From Pyrocephalus nanus (taxonomy: Eukaryota; Chordata; Aves; Passeriformes; Tyrannidae): a stretch of DNA of 64,000 nucleotides. The stretch covers positions 8,872,556 to 8,936,555 of the forward strand of contig CM076261.1 in assembly GCA_038380795.1 (NCBI GenBank). The letters are read 5' to 3'. The notes below the pieces were generated by a model. That model made no database searches and had not been told where the DNA came from. It saw only the letters and a program-made list of their open reading frames with translations. Positions within the stretch are counted from its first letter, which is position 1. Each line of letters opens with the position of its first letter. This document shows, piece after piece, positions 25,711 to 35,930 of this stretch. The position numbers and the translations under genes are program-made.

Positions 25711-27606
25711 AGACAGCTGGGGACTGAAGATGATGTCTGCAATGCTGTATTTGGCCAGGCAGAGAAATGACTAAACCAAGGTATCACCCAGAAGACAAGA
25801 CTCCCGTTATAAGCAATAAACTGCTTATTTATTCATAACTTACCAAGGGATGGTGTGGAATTGGTTCAGTCTCCTCAGCTCCCTATGTTACATTTATCTC
25901 AATATATATCTATAACATTCAAAGAAAGTATATAATAGTAATCACTGCAGAATATATTTTCTTTCATATTCATTAATTCATATTCATTAATTCCTACAAA
26001 AATATGATGGACATCATATACTAAAAATAGAAAGCATAAACAAACCATCGATTACTCTAATTTGCCTGCTATAATGCAGTTAAAGGATGGCGGGCTGTAG
26101 AAGAGAATCCTGACAAAGTAAGGGGGCATGCCTGGGCTCTGAAAAACTAGGCATTTGCTTAAGTTTGTGGGACAGGAGACCAAGAGAATTGTAGAGACTA
26201 ATACAGCTAATTTTTTCCAAAATGGTTAAAGAGGTGCCTTGCAGGGCTTTCCCATGTCCATTGATTGCACTACTGCACTGAATTTTTCCCTTTTCTTTCC
26301 AGATTCAAGTTGTTCAGTATTTAAACTTCACTCTTTCTTTTGAAATAACCTGTCCAGGATCAGACCATGCAACCTCATGCAGCCCTTGGCTGAGGCAATG
26401 CTCCCAAAATTACGTCAATGGGAGCCTTGCCCAAGAAAGGACTATAGGATTCAGCTGTATGTGAAGAAAGGGCTTGAAATTATGGACCATGGTATCAGGA
26501 TAAGACTTATATTTCAAATACATATTTATTCGTTTCACTAAATCACCAAAGAGTGTGGAGAAAGTGGGGAATGTCACTGTAGAAAACCATATGGTATTTA
26601 AATTTCCAAGCCAGAATTGCATATACTAAATATTTATAGAATCCAGTGATATTCTCTTCTTTCTGTTTATTCCTTACATGTCACCCAGAGAAACTCCGGC
26701 CAAGCACCAATCAAAGATCCAAGCAAGTTACAGGCAATCTAAGCATGGGGAAAGAGAGAAAACAGATCACTAGTAGGCTCATAATTAGCAACCTAAACCT
26801 GGAAGGAGGTGCTTGGGAAGTGCTTCTGATGCGTCTGGATTCCAGCCCTCACCACATGTCACGAATGGTTTCAGAAATTGAGTTCTCGGTCTCTGCAAGG
26901 GGTAGGGAAGACATACACAGTATTTTTGGCTAGACTGAGCAGGGGCATATGTGGAGCAGCTGCAATAGCAGACATCCGTCTGCTCTCAGAGACCAACATA
27001 GCAACAAAATGCATCTCAGCGATGACAGCTAACTTGCTCTTGGTGTCTGCTGGGTAAGCTCTGTCTCTCTACCTGCAACGTGCATGAATGTTGTGTTTAT
27101 TTTGCTCCAGACAGGAACAATGCAGTGTCCTACTTATCACCTTGTTCTTAGAAGAGTACTTGAAGGAGCTACTGAGGTACGCAAAAGATCTGGGACATAT
27201 CTTAATAGGAGGTAATCTTCTTATCCAAGGTCTAACCTTGACATGGAAATCTTTAGGTCTTTTCCTCTTTCCTCACTAGTCTTACTCCCTTCCTTGCTCC
27301 TACCTTCTTTCCCTTTCCTTTCAGTGTGAGAGCTACCAATCTGCAACTACTCTTTAATTTTTTGAGGAATAGTAAAAGGATTTAAAAAAGCATAACAAGC
27401 CCAATACACAATACTTTACTAACAGAGGCAGCTTTCACTGTCAATCACCTTCAGCACCAATTTAGACAGAACCTGGGATGCTGCTTGTTGCACATTCTAC
27501 ATAGATGTTGTTGTTGTACAAAGTATGGTGAAGACAGCTCTTATTAGCAGTATATAGAGTGGAAGTCACCTACTTTTGCATATATATATATTGTTGCCTA
27601 AATGGC
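25711..27606. other. Unique noncoding sequence
   Basis: No gene is supported. It contains a two-copy 14-bp tandem repeat at 25964-25991 and a short (AT)n at about 27578-27590. ORFs reach only about 95 codons. Confidence 0.5.
25964..25991 (+). repeat. 14-bp tandem repeat, two copies
   Basis: The unit TCATATTCATTAAT occurs twice head to tail without mismatch. It is A/T-rich and may vary in copy number. No function is inferred. Confidence 0.8.
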
Positions 27607-28170
27607 TGTGGGGAAAAAAAGACTCCAAGCCAAATTAGGTAGGAGATAAGATAAGGATACAAAGGTTTTAATGAGCCCCCAGGCTTTCTGGAATACTCCC
27701 AAAATAGAGATGTTCACAGTTTTTATAATGATTTATAACGATTTTCACCCAATCCCGTCCAGCCACCACCCAGGTTCTGCCCCTGCCACGCCTCTTGGAA
27801 ATTGGGTCTGGGGGTGTTTTGGGTCCCCCTCTTCTTCATCTTCATCTCCCTCACAGCACGTAATGTCCTTGGAGGCCTTCCAGAATTCTAGGCCTGAAGG
27901 TTATTGAGTCTATGGCTGTATCTTCTTCCGTAGGGTTAGGGTGTTCTTCTACAATTCTACCTTGAAAAAGAGACTAAACAGGCTGTGGAATTTAGGGAAT
28001 TGATATGGGAATGGGTAACAGGGGTTTTAGCTGGTGTGTTAAAGGGTAAAGGAATAATATGCTGCTACTCTAAAATCTACATTTACTACAGAACTACTTC
28101 TAAGATCTACAAAAATTAAAAAAATCAAAACATCCAAACTCCAAGGTATCAATATATAGACAACTTCATT
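27607..28170 (-). mobile_element. Probable LTR-type retroviral repeat, minus strand
   Basis: Several features suggest an avian endogenous-retrovirus LTR or LTR-adjacent sequence read on the minus strand. Its proposed 3' end (plus-strand TGTGGGG at 27607) has the TG...CA terminal form. A minus-strand ATTAAA poly-A-signal-like hexamer lies at about 27666-27671, some 60 bases before that end. Base composition shifts to G+C-rich at about 27745-27860. The segment to about 28170 reads like repeats I associate with songbird genomes, but I cannot name the family. The far boundary and target duplication are not resolved. It carries no open reading frame of interest and a TAGGGTTAGGG stretch at 27931-27941. 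Confidence 0.42.
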
Positions 28171-29099
28171 GCATACCACAAATGAAGAATCAGACTGAAG
28201 ATATCAACCAAACAAAAGTTGTATCTTCAATATGGAAAGCTCTTCCATTTTTATAATTACAATTTACTATGAAATTGGTACACAGAAGTTCCTTCCTCTG
28301 TGTCACTGAAACAGCTATTTACTATGAAAAAGATACTTACCGAATTTTGCCAAAAATGTAATAACCACACATCTGTTATTCTTCAAACATATATTTTCTA
28401 AAACAGTTGGTATTTACTTAACATATAATAACACTCATTAAATCATTCTTAAGTCTGTTTTGTGGAACTGTAATGCAAAGCATTACACATATAAGAGAAA
28501 CACCAAGGGAACAAACGTAAAAAGGGAATATAAGTGCTATTAGTAACTGAGTAGTTACTAGTCACATTAGAAACCACAACTCAGGGAAGCAAAGCAAGAG
28601 GAAGACTGGAAGTCTGGAAAACCTGTAGGACAATGAGTTTTAAGAGGTCCAATGCCTTCCATTTAAAGTTTTAAAATTATTAGATCATTTATAGGTCAAC
28701 AAATATGTAATAAAAGAAGACATTTCTGTAATCATTATTGAATCTACTAATCAAGGGCATAAGCTTCATCACTTCGTGGCTCAAATTAGAGAAATCTAGG
28801 TGTTTCAAGAAGTCCTCCTTTTGGTTTTAATTTTCAGCACTGTGGCAGCATTTCCACAGCTGCATTTCCCCAGTACTGGCTGTGGCTCATTCCAGGCTCT
28901 GCATTGCAAGCCTCACCCCAGCCACGAGCTGGAAAGTCACTACTTACTGAATTACTGAATAAGACCAGCTCCATGACTGACCCGATCCTCTTTCCTTCTG
29001 AATTTTAACAGGCTTTGTGCATTAAGCTCTTCTAATTGCCGGTGTAGCCAGGAAACAAGCACAGTCACTGTTAATTGTTCATAACTATTTCACTTGCGA
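28171..29099. other. Unique noncoding sequence
   Basis: No gene or repeat is supported. A 13-base stretch (ATTTACTATGAAA) occurs at about 28263 and again at about 28318, probably chance or a local duplication. Confidence 0.5.
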
Positions 29100-29374
29100 T
29101 TTCAAGTGAGCCTCCTAGCACCAGGAAGAGGAAGTGGCCTCAAGCTGAGCCAGGGGAGGTTCGAGTTGGACATCAGGAAGAGTTTCTTCACTGAAAGGGC
29201 GGTTAAACATGGGAAAGGGCTGCCTAGGAAAGTTGTAGAGTCACTATCCCTGGAAGTGCTCAAGAAACGACTGGATGTGGCACTTAATGCTATGGTTTAG
29301 TTGACATGAAGGTGTTTTCTCAAAGATGAACTTGGAGGTCTTTTCCAGTCTTAATGATTTTAGGATTCTATGAT
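29100..29374 (+). mobile_element. CR1 LINE, 3' end, plus strand
   Basis: This is a 5'-truncated CR1 of about 275 bp. The plus-strand frame from 29094 encodes the C-terminal end of the CR1 ORF2 protein, with the family landmarks [34 protein letters not shown] and [13 protein letters not shown] stop follows at about 29298. A short 3' UTR then ends in GGATTCTATGAT at 29363-29374, the expected CR1 terminus. The frame is open from 29094 to the stop, but the N-terminal reverse-transcriptase and endonuclease parts are absent, so it is dead. Confidence 0.92.
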
Positions 29375-30899
29375 ATACACTGGTTCCTGAATGTGACTGA
29401 AAATATCTTAAGCCTGTGAGATGAGCAATGCCTTTTTAAAACACATTTTTAGTCATTTTTGGAACAAAGTACAGTACTGTTTCACAGATATTTTTATGTG
29501 TATGTGGGTGCCATTTAAACAAGCCCCAATAACGAAAAATAATTCCCATGTAAACATTTGCAAAAAAAGCCATCTTATCCATAAATCTACTGGTTTTTGC
29601 TTAATAAAGGTTATTAAAGAAACCATTAAGGTGCCAGCTTGCTTGACATGAAGGTATCACTTATGTGTAGCATTTTTGCTGAGCTTTTTTCTTTCTTGTC
29701 CTTACAGTATTATATAAGCTAGTATTTGCCATAATTCTTAAAATGTGTCCACAATTTTCTTCAGAAAATACAGTCAGGGATTGTAGTCTATATTATCTTG
29801 GACAAAGGTGATGAGTACCATAGTATGTTACAATTAGCTAATTTGTAATATCTTGAAAAACAATCAATAATATAAAGGCTTTCATTTAAATCTATCAAAC
29901 CCACATTTACCCCTTTTAATTGAAAAGCTCTTAACTACATTCATTTCCTGGATATAAAGCTACTTTACTCGAGCTCCAGCATTTTTAATTTCCCTCGCAC
30001 TGAAAAGCAGCATCCTCAGCTCACAAGTAATGCTTACATAAAAGCCTCACAGCCAGATCTCTTGGTGCCACAATGTTTTTCAGGATATGAAGACAACAGC
30101 AATGTAAGCACTCTACAACTGCAGAATAAACACCATGTAGCCACAAAGGAGTACTGACATCACCTGTAAATTATCTAGGCTTAATTTTCTGTAATGTAAA
30201 CTGACTGTCCATATCTCCTGTTCCTCAACTCTCTCTAAAACAGTTTGTTGAGAAGAACATTTTATATGAATCTTCCAGTTTTAAAGAAAAGATTATTCCT
30301 CCTTAGGACATTACTTAATGTCTTCCCTTTTGTGTGTCTAAAAATCTTGCTTCCTCCTGAATGAGAATGTTGCTCAAACAACACATTCAAATCTATTGAT
30401 ATTCCACAGCTAACTCAAGTCTGCATAAGTCAACAGCTTGCAGAGAATATGTTTTTAAATAGCAAAGCGTGTTGCTGCTGCTTCTTTTCCTGTAACTGAT
30501 ACAAATAACATAAGAACAACTGTACTGGATCAGAGCTAACACAGGTGTAGCCCACTATCCTATCTCTATCAGTGGCCAAAAAGGGACTCCTACTGAAAAG
30601 ATTAGGGAAAGCATGTAGTGATACATATGATACATACCCAGAATAATCTCTCAGGTCTGAGAGATCTCCAGACCTGGAATTTCTACTTCCATGACTGCAT
30701 GTTAAGCATAATTCCATCAATTAAGTGTTACATATAGCAATGTGTATCCCTTTGTTTACTTTGGAATTTATTCCTTAAGATATAAAAAATACTTACCTTA
30801 AGCAGTAACACAGAATATGATATAAAGCAAATATTGCTATAAAAGAGTCCACACTGAACTTTGTGTATGTGTTACTCATTAATGTTTTAGTCAACCAAC
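29375..30899. other. Unique noncoding sequence between two CR1 3' ends
   Basis: No gene or repeat is supported. The flanking CR1 fragments point the same way but each has its own 3' terminus, so they are two insertions and not one split element. Confidence 0.5.
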
Positions 30900-31052
30900 T
30901 TGAGAAGTTGTGGATGCCTTGTCCCTGCAATTGTTCAAGGCCAGTTTTGATGGGGCTCTGAACAACCTGATGCAGTGAAAGGTGTCTCTGCCCATGGCAG
31001 AAGAGTTGAAACTGGATGATGTTTAAGGTTCCTTCCATTCTATGATTCTATA
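30900..31052 (+). mobile_element. CR1 LINE, 3' end, plus strand
   Basis: This is a 5'-truncated CR1 tail of about 150 bp. Landmarks on the plus strand are GTTGTGGATGCC, TTCAAGGCCAG, GATGGGGCTCTGAACAACCTG and GTGTCTCTGCCCATGGCAG, ending in CATTCTATGATTCTATA. The segment just before the terminal repeats is about 10 bases shorter than I expect for this type. It is a different subfamily from the 29.1 kb copy. Confidence 0.92.
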
Positions 31053-33458
31053 ATATATCCATGTCATAAAAAAAGCTTGAGTTGAAAATACAGGTAAGAC
31101 GATGAATATCAATTTCAAATCTTAATTGTTCTGTGTGAAAGACTTTATCTTTCTTTTTTTCTCTTTGCTGATTCTCTGAAAAAGCTGGTAAGAGAACATA
31201 CTTGCTTCTGTGATTATGGCAAGCCATGTGCATTCAAATCTTCACCCCATCTGTGCTAACTAATGTGCTGCTTCAAATCAAGTTACTCCAGGATGACAAT
31301 CAGTCTCTCAAGGTGCAGAAGTGACGTTTGAAACTCTTTCTGCTTTTCAAACTAGAGTGCAATAATGGGATCTGCACAGTAATCTCTTCTACATACTTGC
31401 CTCCTCTGAGACAGGCTTCTCAGCGGCAATTTAGTCTATCAAGAATTCTTCATACGGTACACTGCATATACACAGATATCATGGGTTCTCTCTTGCTCTG
31501 AAACAGCTTACAAGTTAGAAGTTGCCATCACAAACTTCTAATAAACTCAGCTAAAAAAATATTGACCATTTTCTGTTGTCACTTTGAAACCACAGACCCA
31601 AGATATCAATTCATTCTAGCACTCCTCAAAACCTCTTTTATTTTCAATTCTGATGGAGACAAGCAGGACCAACAGGTGCTAATTCATTATTTGGGTGATG
31701 AGAGAATCAATAGTTTACCACAGTGCCTTCAGACATGTTTGATATTTCACTGAATGAAACGCTTGTCAAGGTACCAAACTGAATGTAACTTGAGGAAAAA
31801 GCACCATCTGTGAAAAATAACCCTTCAAAGATATCAAACTTACCCCTAAGAATGTGTAATTTTCAGTAATATCAAAAACTTTGTTCAAGTGGAGGGTAGA
31901 TCTTTTGCTTACCACATGTGGAAAAATAAACGTGACACTGAGTATCTGAATCCCAACATCAGATCACTCTTTACTGGGCTTGGCCTAGTTTAATTTATAA
32001 GACAGACATATATTTGTGTTATGATGACCTAGTGGTTAAGCTTTTCTGCAAGAAATTTTTGCACTTGAGGAATTTTGCATATCGAATTTTCCTGTGATGA
32101 TGAATAGCTCTCTGCCATCTTTGGACCTCTTTCAACTTCATTTACTTTTGTCAAAAGTTTTGTGGAAAAAATAATATGAGTGAGAGCAGTATTTTCATTT
32201 GTAAGTAAGACGTGTGCCCAAATGGTGTGTCCCTTTTCTTAATAATAGCATGCTGTATAGTTTGCAACAAAAAAACACCACAAGCCAAGTTCATACAGTG
32301 AATAAATTACTTCAGATCAACTGGGGAAAGAGAAGAGGACACAAACAGAGAAGCTGAACACACATGTGCATGACACTGCATGACTTCCTTTCTAAATTTG
32401 AGGTCATTGATACATTCAATCAACTAGAATAAATAATTCTGCAAATTCGCCCATGCAGTTTTTCTTCCTTTACTTTTTGCACTGGTAAGGAAATAAATTT
32501 ATGGCTTACCTTTCAAATCCAATCTGTCGTAATGTTTTCTCCCATGTTGAACCTATACAAAGAGAAAAAAAAAAACAAACACTCTCAGTGAAGAACCTTT
32601 TTTGTATGAACACTCTTACTCTTCTCCTTTCCTTGTGCAGCTGGGATCATAAGGAGATTTTTTCACCCCTACAGAAGTACTTGTAAATAACATCTGTTTT
32701 CCCCCGAGTGAAGAACTGTTGAGAGGCTACCACTGGGTGACATAACTGTGTGGAGGGCTATCAGCATATATAACTCCTTTACATTGCAAAGCAGATAGTC
32801 ACTGCTGCAGTTCACTGCAATTCCAAGGGTGGTCCACTCTGCTGGAGCAATGTGATCTGTTCTCGATTCCTGAAAGTGCTGAGTTGGCATCTCACATCAC
32901 GCACTCTTCACATTTCAGCTTTTCATTTTACTGTAGTGTTCGCATGATTCCTGCTGAAAGCTTTACAGCTCCTTGTGAAATCCAGGCCTTTTAGTTTTAA
33001 GCAAAAGCATGAAGATGAATTTCTGTTTTATTGTTTAACCCTTCATAATCATAAAAACAGCTGCAATGGAGTCTTTCTCAAAATGATCAAGGGCTCAACT
33101 CCACAAACTACTCAAAGGCACAGACTCATTCAAGGAATTGTCCTCAAGATTTCTGATGCGCTTAATACAGATTTTACCTAGATTTTCTCCAAAATAACTC
33201 CCCCCCCACTCCAAGTATTAGGTGAGAAGTTTTCAGCGCTTGGCAGGTTTTCTTGCTGGTTGCCAGTCTCTTTTTTCTACCATTATTTGGTCACTATAAA
33301 TACAGGCTAATAAGTGCAAAAATATCTCAAGTCATGCAGGTCTGAAGGCAAATATGCAGGAGGATGTGAAGCTGGATCAGAGTTTGCTTTCTGCCTTTTT
33401 ATACTCCTGTGGGAAACACAACAGAGCTGCATGCCGTGTAAGCAACTGCAATTCTTTC
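31053..33458. other. Unique noncoding sequence
   Basis: No gene is supported. A good acceptor-like pyrimidine tract with CAG ends at 32640, but no paired donor or conserved frame follows it. Confidence 0.5.
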
Positions 33459-33482
33459 TGAATGATTCATCTGAATCATTCA
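33459..33482. repeat. 24-bp near-perfect palindrome
   Basis: TGAATGATTCA (33459-33469) and TGAATCATTCA (33472-33482) are exact reverse complements separated by two bases. The arms contain TGATTCA/TGAATCA cores, which are one base away from AP-1/MAF-type sites. No transposon context is seen. Confidence 0.8.
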
Positions 33483-34060
33483 CTGAAATCTCAGAATCAA
33501 AGAAGAGACAATAATTCCAGTTCCTGATGCATTCCATCACACAAAGGGAAACTAGTGAAATTTAAAAAGGTCCCTGTGAGTGACATCAAGTAGCACCATA
33601 GAAACTCAGAGACAAGTAACAACATCACCAAGAAGTACTGAGAAAGAGTGGAAATACATGAAGGAAAGCAACTTTGTCTGACTTAAATCAGGAAAATTTC
33701 AGGATTAAATGCATATTGTGCAGCATGTTCTTATACACAGACTATATAAAATCATGGATTAGATTATTTCTACAGACAATCCAAGTCCTATTTGACAAAT
33801 TGGCATGGAGAAGAGTGGTGACATAATACTATCAATCAGAAAAACCTTTGCATATGTATTCCTTAACATCATTAACTTTCCATTCTATTAAAGGAGCCAA
33901 TGACCTGCCATATTTGTAGTATAGTATTTATCTCTAATCTGTAACATGTTAAATATATTAGTCTAAGACCTAATAAACGCTTTGAACTTGGGACACTTCC
34001 TGCCAATCCAGATAAGCATCTAAAAACTCAGCTTCTAAGAAATTTTGTGTTTGAGTAGGT
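33483..34060. other. Unique noncoding sequence
   Basis: No gene, repeat family or structured element is supported in this stretch. Confidence 0.5.
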
Positions 34061-34215
34061 TGGTTTTATTTTTGGTTGTTTTATTTAATTTTTTTGTTTG
34101 TTTTTTTGTTTTGTTTTGGTTTGTTTTTTTTGTTTTTGTTTTGCTTGGGTTTTTTGTGACTTTGTTTGTTTGTTTGTGGTTTTTTTGGGGTGGTGTGTGT
34201 TTTGGTTTTTTTTTT
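34061..34215 (+). repeat. G/T-only low-complexity tract
   Basis: About 155 bases consist almost entirely of T and G, with only a few A and C, in patterns such as (GTTT)n and runs of 7-11 T. The strand asymmetry is extreme. It translates into a spurious hydrophobic peptide of Phe, Val, Leu and Trp, which should not be taken for a membrane protein. Confidence 0.9.
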
Positions 34216-35791
34216 GATGTACCAACTGAAATCTTACTACTCCATTGGCTAAACTTTGCAGCTTAGTCCAAGGAGAATGTGTTAAATTTCTAATATAATA
34301 ATACAATTTCTGTGTACAACACTATATAGCATCTGTCTGGTTTGTTCATCACAGTCTAAGCAAATAAAAATCAAAATTAATAAAACCTAAAAAGTTAATT
34401 TCCTCATAGGCCTATGTTGTTCAAAGTTTCCTTCACAGTTCCTATCTGAATTCTGAAGATTTCATGAGTGTTGAAGAAAAGAAATATCAACTTCTTAATG
34501 CACAGGCTGGTACTGGCATCTTTAGCCAGGGTTTCTATGCTTTCCACTGTTGTGTATATTAGTGTATGAATTTTTTACCCCATGACTGGCTATACTTCAG
34601 TTATATGATATATAGAGAGTCCTACTGAAGAGAGAGAGGGAGAGAGAAAGAAAGAGAAACGGAAAAGGCAAAAGAGAAAAGGGAATTGGTTTCCATTGGT
34701 TTAAAATAATCTTCTGGCTGCAGCTGCCTACCAGAATGCACGTGACTCCTCTGAAGCAAAGCTTGCCAAGAATACAACTAATGTATCTATAAAAACAAAA
34801 AAAAACAAGAAAACCAACCACATCTTTTTCTATAGAGTCTTATTTTAAAATGTTTATGATCTAAACATTCAGTTTTAAGTCTTGCCAATTCCATTCACAG
34901 TAGTATCAACTTCTACACTACACTAACAGCCAAAAGTAAATACCCTGGGGTAACAGCAGCACTGAAAAGAATAATGCTATTAAAAGTCTAGAAAACCTAT
35001 TATTTTATTTAAACCTTACACATTTCTTCCAAAACATTAAAAAAGATTTAAGTCACATAACTCTCATTAAAATAAAAAATGGACTTATTCAAGACATAAA
35101 GACTTGATCCTGCTCCCAAAGAAATCAGTAAGAATTTGGCTATTCAATTCAGTCTTTTTCTCTGCTGGGACTGTGAAAAATATTCACCTGTTGACTTTCA
35201 GAATCAGTCAACTGCTATACTTGAGTTGCTAATTTAATTTGGTTTCCCTTTGCTTTCTGCTTTTTACCACCACATCAAAAATACTCTAACTGTTTATAAG
35301 AATGTCTTAATCTGGTACCCATGTAATTAAGCTTTTGTTCCAAATATTTGCCCCAGACCATTCCCATTTATTCCAAAGATTCTGTTTCACATTAACAGCG
35401 CTAGCTTTAAAATTCTTGAAGAAGATGAACCATAATGCAGTTCCAGTATTACTGCTCACATTTAGTAGGAACAATGGTAAAATGCACATCATGCACCCAT
35501 ATGAACTCAGTGAAATCCTAGCAAGAGAATGAAAGTATAAGAATAGGAAATTTAATAAGATAAAATTAAAAATATCTTTCTGAAATGCACAGTTGTCTTC
35601 TTTGACAGGTAGATTTTTATTCACATGGCAGTTTCCGTATTTGGTTTGGTTTGATAACAACTCTCTGCTTACTGTGAACTTACTGAGAAGACTCACAGCC
35701 CACTGCTAGGTTGCTCACCTTTACAGACTATGAAGTTGCTTAGCTGCTGAAGTGCCCTGGTGGGAATAGGGAAAACACTGAACAACATATC
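34216..35791. other. Unique noncoding sequence with a purine tract
   Basis: No gene is supported. A 129-codon minus-strand ORF at 35307-35696 shows no motif and is probably chance. The purine-rich tract at 34627-34685 is listed separately. Confidence 0.5.
34627..34685 (+). repeat. Purine-rich (GA)n-like tract
   Basis: Fifty-nine bases are almost all A or G, including GA repeats and AAAG steps, interrupted by two C. This is a simple-sequence tract that could adopt triplex structures. No gene is associated. Confidence 0.85.
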
Positions 35792-35930
35792 CATAGAATC
35801 ACAGAATAGTGGAATACCAGGTCAGAAGGGACCTCTAGGGTAATCCGGTCCAGCTTTTCTTGACAAAAGCATGGCTAGCACCCTGTTTAGCTGAATTTTA
35901 AAAGTGACCAGCATTGATAAAAACACAGGG
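35792..35930 (-). mobile_element. CR1 LINE, degraded 3' end
   Basis: On the plus strand it opens with CATAGAATCACAGAAT (the reverse of the CR1 terminal repeat), followed by CAGAAGGGACCTCTAGGGTAATC and a decayed stretch with the CR1-like spacing down to about 35930. The homology fades, so the inner boundary is approximate. It is 5' truncated and non-coding. Confidence 0.8.

Noticed and set aside
34045..34266. 73-codon ORF resembling a highly hydrophobic membrane peptide
   Set aside because: It is the translation of a G/T-only low-complexity tract, which can only give Phe, Val, Leu, Trp, Cys and Gly. The antisense ORF is the matching Lys/Gln/Thr/Asn-rich shadow.
35307..35696. 129-codon minus-strand ORF
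   Set aside because: The peptide is rich in Phe, Leu and Ser without domain structure, and a second ORF overlaps it on the other strand.
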